Counted from the stretch's first letter, positions 11,541 through 22,715 are shown. The stretch is DNA of 64,000 nt from Orientallactaga sibirica (GCA_036365145.1 JAEOAD010001365.1:3555001-3619000), one strand, 5' to 3'. Numbers and translations are program-made. Notes: a model not told the origin generated them from the sequence alone.

Positions 11541-11701
11541 AAATAGAGCATTAAAAAAAAAACATAACCTGACTTGTAAAAGTTGGCAACCATGTTTGAT
11601 TCTATCTAATGCTTGATCCTGGTGATGTGGGCTGGCTGGCTCAGAAGTTCAGGTGCTTTGAATGTTTGAATGTCTGATCTGACCTGTGCCAGACCCATGT
11701 A

Positions 11702-12040
11702 TGTGGTGGTGTGAATATGAAATGTCTCCCACGGCCTCATGTGCTTGTGATTAAGCCTCAGCTGGTGGAACCTTTGGGACGGGGGAGGGGGCTGGGTGGA
11801 GGAGGTGTGGGGTGGGCCTCAGGATTTTATAATCCAGACCCCTCACCAGTGCCAGTTCACTCCTGCTACTTCTTCCCAGCCTATGTGACAAGATGTGTGA
11901 CGCTGGCCTCTGCTCTGCCCTGCTTTCCCCATCATGATGAAACTTCCTTTCAAAACCAAACCATACACAAACTCTTTCCTTCCATTAGCTGCTTTTGGTG
12001 GGGTGTTTGGTCCCAGCCACAGGAAGGTGACAGCAGTGAA
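11702..12040 (+). mobile_element. MaLR-like LTR
   Basis: tgtggtggtgtgaatatgaa, gcctcatgtgcttg, ccccatcatgatgaaac and a 3' end cttccattagctgctttt follow the order of rodent MaLR-type LTRs. Confidence 0.68.
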
Positions 12041-12329
12041 TAACTCCCAATGTTCTGAAGCTGGTTCTTGGATTTCACCTGCCTGCCTTCTCCCTCCTAT
12101 CTTTGTGACTCCACAGAGTCCCAAGAACGCATTCCCCCAATCCCTGCAAAGTTTATGAAGGGGTGTGGAATTTCCTCTGGGTAACAGCTCCTCCCCCACC
12201 AGCATCCCTGTCCTAGCCAGATGTCAGTCACCTCTGAGTCAGCCCCTCCTTTGGACAGAAATTCCCAGAGAGAAGTCTCACCTGGGGCCGCTGGGGCCAC
12301 CCAGCCATGCAACTGGGTGCCTACACTTT

Positions 12330-12740
12330 GTAAGCACTGGTTTCCAACAGATAAATGTAATCAAAGTTTATATGCTCAGAGAAGCCAACAGGATGGGATT
12401 GTTTCACTCGAAAGATCAGAAGAAAATTGTAACTAATGTTGTGGAAAATTACTTTGATATTGCTTTCTTGGTACCGAATCACAATTAGGCTGCTGCGAGA
12501 AGTACAGGGAAAGAATAAATGAATAGAAACAAATCAACACAAACAGCTTGTGTCAGGAGCACTTTGCTCAGGGAAAGTAACGTACGCATTACTTAAAGTT
12601 TTATGACTGTGTTTGGTGTGATTTACGTGGGCCATCAAGGTTGCCCATCACGTACGTAGTGCATCACGAAACGGGTCCACCTGAATCGACCAACAGAACT
12701 TCATGGTCGAGAGTCATGCACGCTCACCCGGCTCTGTGGG
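12330..12740. promoter_or_regulatory. Possible conserved non-coding block
   Basis: Repeat-free, AT-rich DNA with preserved CpGs (aacgtacgcattac, cacgtacgtagtg). The sequence acgtacg occurs twice. Looks like constrained sequence; not tested. Confidence 0.4.
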
Positions 12741-14230
12741 CTCTGTCGGGGCATGCTCACTCAGCATGGTGCTATCCTAACGCCCTGTCAGCCTGAGGCT
12801 CAAGCGCCTCCCTGTCACGTTGCTCTATCCTAAAACTCCAGCCATCAGTCATCCACACATCTGCGCTCCTGGGCGGCAGTGCAGGGCATGAGGGGCAGGA
12901 ATCCACTGCCTGCAGAAGCAAGTGCTCACCTCTGCCAGCGGACTGTAGCAAGATGGCACACATTGAGACCATCAACACATGTTCCTACCTGGGAATAGAT
13001 CACCTGTCCCAAAAATGCTCTCTGTCCCAGGTGGGCATTATAGAAATACTTGTGCCTTCTCTCCCTGGTTCCTTCCATACAATGCAGACACCAGACACCT
13101 GGATTCTGTGCTTGTGTGCGCATGTGTGTGTGTGTGTGTATGTGTGTGCATGACCACACACACTGGGACATGCACCAGAGATTCATGACATCCTTTATCT
13201 CAAGCAAAGTGCCAGCTCTCTGCTCCTGGGTTTACTTCTGCACAGACCACAGGAATCAACTCTCAGCTTTGATGGCTCTGTCCTGTGGGGCCTTACTGTG
13301 CTGCCTCAGTGTCACCTGCTATTCTGGGGGCTCATGAGAGGCGACAAAATTCCCAGAGAAGCCGGCTCAGTCATGCACACTTGTTTCCTCAGAAGCTGGG
13401 GAGCAGCCAGACCCACTTTTGACAGCCACCAGCTGTGGGAGGTCAAACCGGGAATGTGTCAGCACCAGTGGCTTGCTTGCTGTCTCCTGGGCATGCCACC
13501 ATAGCTGCTTCTCACTTTGTCTGTGATAAAAAGTGTAACTCATCAGCTTCCCCATGAGGGGCCCTGACCTCTGCACATCTTCTGCCTCCACTCCTGGGGC
13601 CCATGGCCTTGAAGCTGTGCTCACGGCCACACACTAGGGTTCACAGTTTCAGTTTGCAAAGGCAGAACAATGAGAGGATGCACAGGAATGGAGCCTGAGC
13701 TGAGGAGAGCTGAGGGTAATGCTATGATGGAGGCCCCAGCCCCCAAAACCATGCACCCCCATCCAATTCCACAGGCAGGAGTGACACAGAAAGCCATCTC
13801 TCTACATGTCCCTTTCACACTGTCCTGACCACACATGACTCTATTCATGTCACAGAACATGTGTGTGGGTCCAAGATGGTCGTCTGCCAGGACATGCTTG
13901 TTCTCTGGCCTAGAAACACAACTGTGCTCTCCCTCTAAAGCAGAGACCCTGGTCTTAGCCCCATGCCTGTCATCTCTAGCCCTGCCGTGTTCCCATCCCA
14001 TGTTCCCTCTTATCCACTTTCACCTTGCTATCCCCAGCAGACTCTGACCACTCGGTGGGTCACAAGACACAGGGAAAATGGGAGGCAGCAGGGGCAGGTA
14101 TCAGCCTCACAAAGCTAGGATGTGTCCCAGCTCTTTCTGTCCACAGCATGAGAGCCAGATTCATGGGGTCCCCAGGACTGGGCAGGGAAACAGAATCTCA
14201 CTTGGGAGGTGTGGGTTTGAGAAGACATGT
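12741..14230. other. Unique DNA with one microsatellite
   Basis: Only an interrupted (TG)n at 13122-13149 was recognised. Open frames on both strands have no recognisable protein. Confidence 0.55.
13122..13149. repeat. (TG)n microsatellite
   Basis: TG dinucleotide run with one interruption. Confidence 0.9.
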
Positions 14231-14348
14231 TCAGCTGAGCCTGATGGCACAAGCCTGGAATGCCAGCTCCTGGGGAGAATGAAACAGAAGGTTGCAAGTT
14301 CAAGGCTGTCCTAGGCAACTGATTGAGACCCTGTCTTTAAGAGAAAAT
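14231..14348 (+). mobile_element. Old B1-like SINE
   Basis: tgatggcacaagcctggaat and gattgagaccctgtcttt. It was probably once joined to the ID at 14533, before another B1 landed between them. Confidence 0.65.
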
Positions 14349-14371
14349 AATTTTTTAAAAAGTGCTGAGGG

Positions 14372-14532
14372 AAGCCAGGCGTGGTGGCTCACACCTTTAA
14401 TCCCAGCACTTGGGAGGCAGAGGTAGGAGGATCGCCGAGAGTTCGAGGCCACCCTGAGACTACATAGTTAATTCCAGGTCAGCCTGGACCAGAGTGAGAC
14501 CCTACCTTGAAAAACAAAAAAAAAAAAAAAAA
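14372..14532 (+). mobile_element. B1 SINE splitting a B1-ID pair
   Basis: Near-consensus B1 with oligo-A. Flanks aaaaagtgctgagg and aaaaagggctgagg look like a target duplication with one mismatch. Confidence 0.87.
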
Positions 14533-14620
14533 GGGCTGAGGAGATCGCTCAGTGGTAGAGAGCATGCCTAGTCTGTGAAAGGCTCTGGGTTCAATCTGTG
14601 GTATTGTAAAAAAAAAAAAG
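14533..14620 (+). mobile_element. ID SINE
   Basis: gggctgaggagatcgctcag (A box), gggttcaatctgtgg (B box), oligo-A tail. Confidence 0.8.
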
Positions 14621-14986
14621 GAAAGGAATATTATTGCTCACTCTCTGATCTTCTAGACAATGTGGAAGTGGCCCAAAGAGGTGACTCTAAAGATTCACCA
14701 AAGACTATTAACAGTCAACCCGATGAGCAGCCCCTCCATCATTTGCAAGAGGGGATACTCTGTTGCTAGGTGGTAAGAGACAGTCTTTAGACTGACGGTC
14801 TGACATCAGATACAGTGTTATCACACTGACACTGATGCCCACCCGGGAGAAGCCAGGACCCCTCCTCTGTCAACCTGGCTTCTTATTCTCCAGGCTCAAC
14901 ACACTAGGGCAGCCATAGAAGGCTGCATGCACCTTGGGCTGAAGGACAGGAGGACTGTAATAGTGGAAGCTACCCCGAGGGCCCAC
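14621..14986. other. Intron next to the CHST8 exon
   Basis: No repeat recognised. It begins, on the minus strand, with the splice donor of the CHST8 exon. Confidence 0.7.
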
Positions 14987-15116
14987 CTGGAACCTGCTGG
15001 GGGGCGAGTTCGGCGGGGTCCTGTAGGCTGATAAAGAGGAGGAGGCCCGCAGCTCCGAACAGCAGGATGGATGAGAACATGCAGGTCAGCCGCATCGTTC
15101 CGAGTCGTGGGGTCAT
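14987..15116 (-). CDS. CHST8: CHST8 first coding exon (GalNAc-4-O-sulfotransferase 1), partial
   Basis: This exon encodes residues 1-43 plus the first base of codon 44. The product is a Golgi type II membrane enzyme that moves sulfate from PAPS to C4 of terminal GalNAc on N-glycans, known from LH and TSH. What is seen: a short basic N-terminus (R4, R9), a hydrophobic anchor at about residues 13-31 (MFSSILLFGAAGLLLFISLQ), then a stem starting DPAELAPQQVP. From memory this matches human CHST8 almost residue for residue; no search was run. The exon ends CAG|GTGGGC, a good donor (GT at 14985-14986), and the next exon starts in phase 1. A second Met at codon 8 has A at -3, better than the first ATG (C at -3), so starts at either are possible. 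The sulfotransferase domain is not in the window and should lie beyond the left edge. Confidence 0.92.
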
Positions 15117-15202
15117 CTGGGGCATACTCTGGGGTCACCTCTCGGGTGTGGGAGGTGTTTTCTTCCCTCATCATCCACACCACGAGTCCATCAGGCCAAG
15201 GT
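15117..15202 (-). promoter_or_regulatory. CHST8: CHST8 5' UTR part of the exon, with upstream ATGs
   Basis: The exon holds 86 bases of 5' UTR. An ATG at 15191 opens a six-codon upstream ORF ending in TGA at 15173-15171. That stop overlaps two further ATGs at 15174 and 15171, which share a frame, are out of frame with the main ORF, and stay open through the rest of the exon. Such upstream ORFs usually lower translation of the main frame. That they do so here is inference. Confidence 0.7.
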
Positions 15203-15228
15203 CTACAGGACAGAGGGAAGAAAGAATC
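15203..15228 (-). other. CHST8: Splice acceptor of the CHST8 coding exon
   Basis: Read on the minus strand, a run of pyrimidines (ttctttcttccctctgtcct) is followed by GTAG and then the exon. It is a textbook acceptor and shows that at least one non-coding exon lies upstream, at higher coordinates. Confidence 0.85.
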
Positions 15229-15339
15229 ACAGCTGAGTTCAGGGTATCCGGTAGGTGTTGGTCCCCATCACTGCAGTGACCCAGGGTAAACTCTGGATCG
15301 CCTACCCAACCCCAGAACGCCCTCAGGGATCCTTCTCTC

Positions 15340-15470
15340 TTTTCCTCTCTCCCTCCCTTTGGACAGGATCTCACAACGTAGCCCAGACTGGTTCCACACT
15401 CAAGATCTTCCTGCCTCAGTCTCTCGAGCGCTGGGATTACAGGTGTTCACCATCACAGCCAGCCCTTCCC
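15340..15470 (-). mobile_element. Old B1-like SINE
   Basis: acaggatctcacaacgtagc and gcgctgggattacaggtgt; diverged. Confidence 0.68.
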
Positions 15471-15480
15471 GCCCTTTCAA

Positions 15481-15615
15481 GCCCAGATGCACAAGGCGGA
15501 GCATGCATCTGGGGCATCTGGAGTTCGTTTGCAGTGGACAGAAGCATCTGGAACACCCATTCTCTCTCTTTCTACCTTTCCTCTCTCTCTCTCAAATATA
15601 TAAATAAATAATTCT
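15481..15615 (+). mobile_element. DIP SINE, 5' truncated
   Basis: Starts within the body at cccagatgcacaaggcgg and runs through CT tract and AAATAAAT tail; the head is missing. Confidence 0.8.
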
Positions 15616-16067
15616 ATTAGATTAAAACAATCTTTATCTATGAACTTTCCATGTGCCCCCTGGGCAGGAATGTGTGTCCCTGACCCCAGAAACTGGCTCA
15701 GTGGATCACTCTGTGTCTGCCCTGATGCCTCTCTTCAGGATGATGAGGATAAGGGTCTCTGAGCAGAAGGAGGCTTTGAAGAGGCTCCTTCCAGACCCAG
15801 CAAACACTGAGCCACAGCCAGAGATGCCCGGCAGCACACGCAGCTGTCCTCACTGACCTGCTGACGGGAGGCAGGCGGGCTCCAGGCTCAGAGCGTGGGA
15901 GTCTGCAGTCCTTCCTCCCTGCCTGCCCTAGCGGCTGCTGCAGACCCAGAGCGTGCCCATGTAACTAGCCCTTCATCCTGGTTCTATCAGAAGAGAAGAA
16001 AAAACAAGTGCGTACAAATCTGTGATGTCAGCTAGGCCAGGTGGGAAATCAAGGTAAGTACATGCTG
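15616..16067. other. Unique DNA
   Basis: No gene or repeat recognised. Confidence 0.5.
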
Positions 16068-16294
16068 TCCTGGTTTGAACTTGAAATGTCCCCGACCCGG
16101 TCCAGTGTTTGAACACCTGGTGTTGAGCCGATGGTGCTGTTTTGGGAGGTTGTGGGCCAATCGGCTTCCAGTCTATTCTCTGCTTCCATGTGAGGTGGGC
16201 TCTGCCATGCCCTCCCCACCTCGACGGATGTAACCCTTCCCTTAAGCTGCTACTGCCAGTGTTTATCACGTCAATGGGAAAGGTAACTAGCATA
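16068..16294 (+). mobile_element. MaLR-like LTR with internal deletion
   Basis: tgtcctggtttgaacttgaa at the start and gggaaaggtaactagcat at the end, with the middle shortened. Confidence 0.65.
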
Positions 16295-16679
16295 TACCCT
16301 GAGGTCATTGGTCTCAAGGGAGGATATAAGTCCTTGAGCTGATGTTGGTGTAGGTGGATTGGTGTGGGTGTTGGGGGACCTATCAGCCCAGGAGGCAACA
16401 GGTATCCCCGGGCTTCCTCTTTGAAGGGATGTTGGCACCGTTGCCCTGAGCCAAAGTTCAGCCTCTTCCTAACACCCAAGGTGGGTGCAGGGACCTCACC
16501 CACCCCGATTCAAGGTGGTGCCCAAGGGAAGCTGAGAGTACCTGGGCCGTTCCCAGCACCTCCAAGCCCACAGTTAGGCAGCTGTGGACCAGATGTGCTG
16601 ATGGACACAGGAAAGTTTCCCCTGCCCAGGCACAGGGACATGAGGGGACACCCCCTCCCGCCTGCCGCCACCACCACAA
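16295..16679. other. Unique GC-rich DNA
   Basis: No repeat. A 176-codon minus-strand frame overlaps here but resembles nothing known and runs into the LTR. Confidence 0.5.
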
Positions 16680-17045
16680 TCTCTGTCTAACCTGTGGCTT
16701 GTGACTCAGGCAGCGATGAAAGAGAACCCGCCCCGCTTCCTGGGCACAGAAAAAATTTCCCAAGGACTAGACTGCTCCTCAGTAAAGCTCAGGGCCGAGG
16801 AGTATAAAGTGCAGGTTTGGGTTTCTCCCCGCTGCAGTCACTGTAATTATTTTTTCACTCAGTTAACTTTAATTAACCTGCTGCGGGCCTCTGCGCGCCT
16901 GGTGCTGGGCTCCCTGGATTATGCGGAGCAGGTGGTTCCCACGACCTCCCAGCTTTTATGTTTGGGAAGCAGCCATGAGTGAGGCCGGCCTGTTTTTATC
17001 TCTGGCGCTGGCTCTGGGGTTTCCGGCAGACCTTGACCTCCGTGC
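16680..17045. promoter_or_regulatory. Possible conserved non-coding block
   Basis: Repeat-free, with gtaattattttttcactcag and aactttaattaacctgc (homeobox-type TAATTA cores) next to CpG-containing DNA. It lies about 1.5 kb upstream of the CHST8 exon. An enhancer or non-coding exon are both possible. Confidence 0.42.
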
Positions 17046-17784
17046 AGTGCCCTGCCCTGGAAAAGACTGTAGCTGCTTGCCACCAATTACGGTGAGCACA
17101 AGTAGACTGCCACGTGTCCCCAAAAGCTCAGACTTGGAAGCCCCTCACGTAAAGGCAGGTGTGCTCTGGGAGAGGAGACACTGTCCTTGTTTATTGTCTT
17201 GCAGTGACATGGGTGTGTTGTTGAGATTCCAGGACTTATGAAAGGATGAAGCCACGCTCCATGCTGGCACCTGTAGCACAGAGATCCAGCAGGCAGAGTC
17301 GCAGGCCCACCACTGCCAGCCTGCAGCTGCTGGGGAAGTGTGAGTGACTAAGAGGGGTGGAGCTCTTCTCTATCACCCTTGAAAGCTTCTTTGAGGCCTT
17401 TTCTCATCTCTGTATTCCCAGACACTTTGTCCCCGCACAAACAGTTGTCACAGCCCCTTGGGATGGCCAAGCAGTCCTGGAAAGGAGTTGGAAGGACAGA
17501 AATGACATCACACACAGACACAGCACTGGCTGGCCTCTCAGCAAGGAAACAGGGGACACAGGTCAGTACGACTCAAAGCACGTTTACATGTATACCCCAG
17601 GTTCATGTACACTAATGCCCATCTGCGTGCCCACATGGTGCTGGTGACTGTCTGCATAAACACACTGTCAATGGTTCACAGCAAGTCATGCTTCCTAAAG
17701 CTACCTTGGCCTCCTGAGTCAGACACCCATAAGGCCAATTTGATCAAGGGTTAGTGGTCTCTGACATCAGGATGTTTTAAAAGG
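17046..17784. other. Unique DNA
   Basis: No gene or repeat recognised. Confidence 0.5.
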
Positions 17785-18055
17785 AGGGTGTTATGGTTAG
17801 ACAGGCTCATGTTTTGGGAGCTTGGTTCCCAGGAGCTGGCACTATTTGGGGAAAGTTGTAGAAACTTTAGGAGATGGGGCCTGGCTGGAGGAAGTGGTTC
17901 CATGAAGTTAGGCCCTCGGCCTGCCTCTCTGTCTCTGCCTCTCTCTTCCGGGGGATGAAGAAACCCCTCTGCCTCCCGCTCCACTGGCATGATGCTCTTT
18001 CCAAGTACATGGGGCCAAGCAACAGGGGCTGAAGCCTCCAGGACTACGAGCAACA
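17785..18055 (+). mobile_element. MaLR-like LTR, 3' truncated
   Basis: gttatggttagacaggctca, gctggcactatttgggg, ggcctggctggaggaagtgg follow the 5' two thirds of the LTR. Confidence 0.6.
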
Positions 18056-18839
18056 CAAAACCCTCCCTCCCCTACATTGTTGGTCAGGCATTCTGTCACA
18101 GACACAAAACAAGCACATTTAAACAGCGGAAGAAAGGGAACAGAGAAGAAAGGACAAGCTGTGTCTTGTGCATAGAGCTTCCTGAGAAAATGGCTGATCA
18201 TCTATCCTCCAGTGGCCCCTCCACCCCACCCACCCAGGGATCTGTCTGGTGAAGAGAGGGGACGCAGAAGCCCGTGTGATCAGCATGTTTGTTTTGTAGC
18301 TGGTGCCTCAAGGTTGGCTACAGAAAGCTGGTCAGTCCCCTCTCTTTTCCAAATGGTCACCCTGTCACTATTAGAGCCACTACAGATGTCTCAAGTCAAC
18401 TAAAGGGACCGTGATCCGTGCTCTGAATCTGCCCACATCAAACTGACCACATGGGGCCAGGCTCTGGACGCTCATGCGCCTGAGACCCAGGAAGAGTGAA
18501 TAGGACACTCAGCTGTCCACATGGTCCATTGCCTAGACCCTTGAGAGCACACAAGCACCCTGCTGCCCACACTCAGGCAGAATGGTTAGAGCCTTGTGGG
18601 GCCTCCCACAGCAGCTGCTAAGCTGCTGACCCCAGCCTTGCCTTCTGGGACCTTTTTCTCCATGTTTGCTCTCACTGGGGGACCATCTGACCAGCTAACT
18701 CCCTGGTCTGCAATCGAGAATCAAAAGGTCAGCTGCTTCTCCCCGGGCAAGTGACTTCCAGTCTAGCTGTTTCTGCAATGCTCTGGTAGGGGACCAACAC
18801 CCTGACATCTGCAGGAACGCCCTCCCCACACGAGTGAGG
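18056..18839. other. Unique DNA
   Basis: No gene or repeat recognised. Confidence 0.5.
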
Positions 18840-19330
18840 GGGCTCCCGTAGCCTGGAGACGCGCGCTCTAGAGGATGTGCTGCTGCCGACCTCCACGCCG
18901 CTCCCCCAGGGTCCTTTCCTTCAAAGTCGCGTGATATTTTCCAGACAACAGGGAGATGTCAGTCTGAAGGTCATTTATCTCCTTCTTCTTTGAGTCCAGC
19001 TGATGCCTGGCACCTCACCATTACAATCTGTCACAAGCCAGGCCAGGGACTAGATGCCCCCAGGTCTTGAAGACACATTTGCAAAACCCTTAGCTCCCAC
19101 CTAGGACAATCCCTTCCTCACCACACAGGACATCACACTCAGCTCCGGTGACAAGTGCAATCTCCCCTCCCCACTTCCCTTCTAAGACTGATAGACAATA
19201 ATGACATTCAAATTATTAGAGATAAAAGAGAGAGGCTAAAGTAAGAAAAATACACAGCTTATTGAGCTCCCTGCCCTCCTCAAAATTCCATGCACTCTCG
19301 GAAGCTTCTCTCCTGGAAGCCTGAATGGCG
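18840..19330. promoter_or_regulatory. Possible conserved non-coding block, partly CpG-rich
   Basis: Repeat-free; starts with a CpG cluster (gagacgcgcgctc) and continues into AT-rich DNA with aaattattagagataaa. Function not shown. Confidence 0.35.
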
Positions 19331-20056
19331 TCTGTCCCTAATTTTTACTTCAAGAAAGAAAGAAAAGATCCAGTTAATGTTGTAACAACTCCTGGGACAC
19401 AGGGCAAGGCCACTGTTTCCTCCCACTTCCTTATTTATTTGATTTCTAAATGTATCTCTTTGGGGAAATGGACTTCAGAGTACAAGCAAGGACTTGGGAA
19501 TTCAGCCAAAACACACGCACCTCCAGTGGCGACAGCCAGACTCACGGACAGCTCCAAGGACACGCTTGGCTGCGGCTGCTCCAGGGCCTGGATACTCGTC
19601 CCCAGAGGACCCTTCTGGCTGGAGGGACCCGCCCCCGTGTCCCAAGCCAGGCAGCTTGGGTGCACCCACGTGGTCACTGGGCCCCAGGCCCAGAAAAGTT
19701 CACGGTCCCTATTTCTCCTCCTTGCACAGGCAGGAGTGAACAATGACGTCCCTCCCGGCTGAGGACTTCAGGAGAAGCTGCTCGTTGGGAGACAGGCTGC
19801 TATGGCAACTTGAGGAGAATGGAGCCAGGCACTGCCGTCACCTTGAATCCGGAACCGTGCCTTCTGCCGTGGTGGCAAAGGGGACCTGGAGCCTGGCTCC
19901 CCCCAGCCCCCACAGCAGGGCACTGGCAGCTGACCCCCAGCTTCCCTCCTCGGCCTCCTGGCCTCGAGAAGTCATCTGTTCCTCCCCGATCACAGAACAC
20001 AGCACATAGCCCAGTCCCCCGAGATCACCTCCTCCATCTGTTTTGTCACACTAGTT

Positions 20057-20061
<5 letters not shown>
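19331..20061. other. Unique DNA
   Basis: Long GC-rich open frames occur on both strands (up to 145 codons from 19325), but no protein was recognised and there are no convincing splice sites. Confidence 0.5.

Positions 20062-20098
<37 letters not shown>
20062..20098. repeat. (TG)n microsatellite
   Basis: About 18 uninterrupted TG units. Confidence 0.95.
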
Positions 20099-20099
<1 letters not shown>

Positions 20100-20109
20100 C
20101 TCCAGCTTA

Positions 20110-20300
20110 CTTCTGCAATGGGTCTCCTCTTGATTTCAGCTCATTAAAATCCTGCAGCTAATTAAAACCACTCTAACGGTGGCTGCGGCGGCGGCGGCGG
20201 CTGCAAACTCTGGGATGCATCCTTCCAGTTTTTATGTGTAGGCATAAAGTTGCAGCGTTCTGTGAGGATGATGAATGGCTGCAAGGGCTTGGGCCGAGCT
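20110..20300. promoter_or_regulatory. Possible conserved non-coding block with a GGC-repeat
   Basis: ctcattaaaatcctgcagct and aattaaaaccactct stand directly before a (GGC)n run (20184-20203). The TAATTA-type cores suggest homeodomain sites; not tested. Confidence 0.38.
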
Positions 20301-20944
20301 GCAGACTCCGAGCTGAGCCAGCCCTCTCTTCACCAGCTGGCCCAGAGGGATGCTGGCCTGGGTCCTGAAATCCCCAGGGCCAGGTTTCTACACATCCAGG
20401 GCAGTTGGTGTACTGGTTGGGTGGCAATGAACCCACCATCCTCCCCTCTGTTACAAGGCCAGGTTCCCTCCAATATCCCCATGCTTTCTGCAGGGCAGAG
20501 AAAGGACCACCTAGGGTAGAGGTCATGGTGGAAGTCAGTTTCAAATGTCTCTAACCCTTTCCTCACAGTCCCTAGGAACACTACACTCCCCCACTGCACG
20601 CATGCACACACGCACAAGAGTCCCTTGTGGCCTGAAGGATGCCAGCAAGTTCATGACTATTGTGACAGGTCCTGTGGAACTTGTCAAAGAGCCACCAGCC
20701 ACAGGCCATCAATGGCTGCTAGAGGCAGACACACCACGGGTACCATCTTTCTTACATGCGCAGGACACACTTTATGCCAACAGGACAGAGTAGACATAGG
20801 AATTCTGCACACAGGGAAACTGAGTCCCTCCCAGCTCACCCCCACCCCGGCAGAGCTCACACAGAGGAAAGCTGCAGCTGTGAGCTGCCAGGCTTTCCCT
20901 GACGTGGACAGCATTTGCTGCTGGACTCTGGCAGGGCTGTGTAG
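20301..20944. other. Unique DNA
   Basis: No gene or repeat recognised. Confidence 0.5.
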
Positions 20945-21015
20945 GGGTCTCTCCCCGTCTTTGTATTCCCAGCACTTAGCATGGTGCCAGGTACGAGAAA
21001 GGTGTTCAGCAGCTC
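20945..21015 (+). mobile_element. L2/MIR-type 3' end
   Basis: gtattcccagcacttagcat and ggtgccaggtacgagaaagg match the 3' end shared by L2 and related elements. Confidence 0.55.
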
Positions 21016-21132
21016 ACGCTGTATGTGGGATGCACGTGACTTAATAGATGGAGGGGCTGGGGCCATCAGGACAGAGGCACACCATGAACCTGGAATTTTT
21101 AAAAGGTCATTTGTGTTTCAGGGAGCTGAGCA

Positions 21133-21262
21133 TTTGCTTTGATCCAGTCTGGGCTAGAGTCAAGTCCAGTGAATAGCCCAATCTGATGACAGAAGATGAG
21201 GCAGGAAGTGAGGCCCTCACTCACCAGGAAACCCTATGGGGTCAGTCACCTCAAAAATACCC
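21133..21262 (+). repeat. Copy 1 of a duplicated 130-bp segment
   Basis: About 75-80% identical by eye to 24264-24388, including caggaagtgagg, gaaaccctatgg and tcaaaaatacccag. Each copy is followed by a DIP SINE at the same base. Confidence 0.7.
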
Positions 21263-21270
21263 AGTGGCGG

Positions 21271-21477
21271 GGGGGCTGGAGAGATGGCTGTTAAGACGCT
21301 TGCCTGTGAAGCCTAAGGGCCCAGGTTCGATTCCCCAGTACCCACGTAAAACCAGATGCACAAGGTGGCGCAAGCATCTAGAGTTTGTTTGCAGTGGCTG
21401 GAGGCTCTGGTGCACTCATTCTCTCCCTCCCCCATGCCTCGTTCTCGCTCTCAAATAAATAAATAAAATATTAAAAG
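21271..21477 (+). mobile_element. DIP SINE
   Basis: Complete except for a short gap in the head (ggctgttaagacg). Imperfect target duplication aaaaatacccagtgg / aaaagtacccatgg. Confidence 0.87.
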
Positions 21478-21689
21478 TACCCATGGCCTACTGTATACCA
21501 GGATATCACCACTGAACCTACTGGCAGGATCACAAAACATGGGGCTTAAAGACTAATATGCGTTCAAAGGTAAATACAGACTCTCTCCAGATACACGTGT
21601 GTATTAGCATGCCTAACACAGGCATAGACATGTAAGCCACTTGGATGCCACACAACTGATTCTCTGCAGACACTTTTATTATTTCTTTT

Positions 21690-21965
21690 CATTGCTATGA
21701 CAAAACACTTGGGCAAAAAAAATTGAGGGAGGAAGGGTTAATTTGGGGTCATAGTTTGAGGGTACAGTCCATCATCACAGGGAAGTCATGGGGCACAGTC
21801 AACTTTCTCCATGGACCTCAGCCTATGGGACAGTGCTGACCACATTCAGGGTGGGGTTCCCTCTTAAGTTAAATTTGTCCGGAACCATCATCACAGACAC
21901 ACCCAGAGATGTGTCTCTGTGGTGATTCTAAATCCAGTCAAGTTGACAATGAATATTGACTATCA
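21690..21965 (-). mobile_element. Rodent 'gtcaacttgac' dispersed repeat
   Basis: Minus copy: attgctatgacaaaacactt at one end, aatccagtcaagttgacaat at the other. Confidence 0.6.
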
Positions 21966-22009
21966 CATATTACAACTATAGTGAGATACTGTAACCACCT
22001 CCCAAATTA

Positions 22010-22050
22010 AACACACACACACACACACATGCAAACACACACACACACTC
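22010..22050. repeat. (AC)n microsatellite
   Basis: AC run with two interruptions. Confidence 0.92.
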
Positions 22051-22059
22051 TCTTGCAGT

Positions 22060-22365
22060 TTGCGTGTATTGATCAAAAGCCAATGAAAGCAACACACAGC
22101 CTTGGAGAAGCATGGTAAGTGAGACAAAGTGGTGACAAAGGACAAGTTCTGTAGGACTTCTGGTCTTGGGACGGTTCCATGGAGTTGTCAAATTCAGAGA
22201 CCATCAGAAACTGGTGGGGAGGGGAGTTTAGTGGGCACAGAGTTCCACTTTGAAAAGATGAAAAAGTTCTAGAGATGGACAATGGTGATGGTTGAACAAT
22301 GTGAGTTTAGTTCGTATCACTGGACTGTGCACTTAAAATGGTCAAAATGATAGATTTTATGTGAT
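22060..22365 (+). mobile_element. L1 3' UTR, old
   Basis: gatgaaaaagttctagagat, ggtgatggttgaacaatgtg and gtgcacttaaaatggtcaa match the 3' end of old mammalian L1 (L1M-type). Confidence 0.72.
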
Positions 22366-22369
22366 GTGA

Positions 22370-22481
22370 TTATATATATATATAATATACAACACACATA
22401 TATAACATCTATATGATATATATAACATACATATATATAACATCTATATGATATATGATATAGATAGATACATATATATAT
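22370..22481. repeat. AT-rich tandem repeat
   Basis: Two copies of about 33 bases (acatatataacatctatatg...) within a (TA)n stretch, at the end of the L1 fragment. Confidence 0.8.
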
Positions 22482-22554
22482 GGAGAGAGAAGGAGGGAGA
22501 GATGCAAACTTCCAGAGCAAAGTGGTGGATTTCAAGAGAAACAGTGAGACTCAG

Positions 22555-22715
22555 TGTGAGAAGCCCAGGTTCTGGACCTGGCTTCCCCTCCAGCTGGCTG
22601 CGGGACCCTCAGGATTCGAGTTTCCTCATTTCAGAATCTGTCTTCATCCAAAACATCGACTATGGATGAGCTCCCAGGTTCCTTGCAGCTCTGATGTGAG
22701 ACAAATGTCTTAGAA
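22555..22715 (+). mobile_element. MIR-like fragment
   Basis: agtttcctcatttcagaatc and ttccttgcagctctgatgtg keep MIR spacing; diverged. Confidence 0.5.

Noticed and set aside
1..14986. Further CHST8 coding exons to the left of the first
   Set aside because: The minus strand was read for the stem and sulfotransferase motifs expected next; none was found, and no long frame matches.
14896..15183. Longer minus-strand frame over the CHST8 exon as the real protein
   Set aside because: It is out of frame with the CHST8 match and begins at a GTG; the in-frame peptide, anchor and splice sites support the shorter frame.
15973..16503. Minus-strand frame of 176 codons
   Set aside because: It overlaps an LTR fragment, has low-complexity composition and resembles no known protein.
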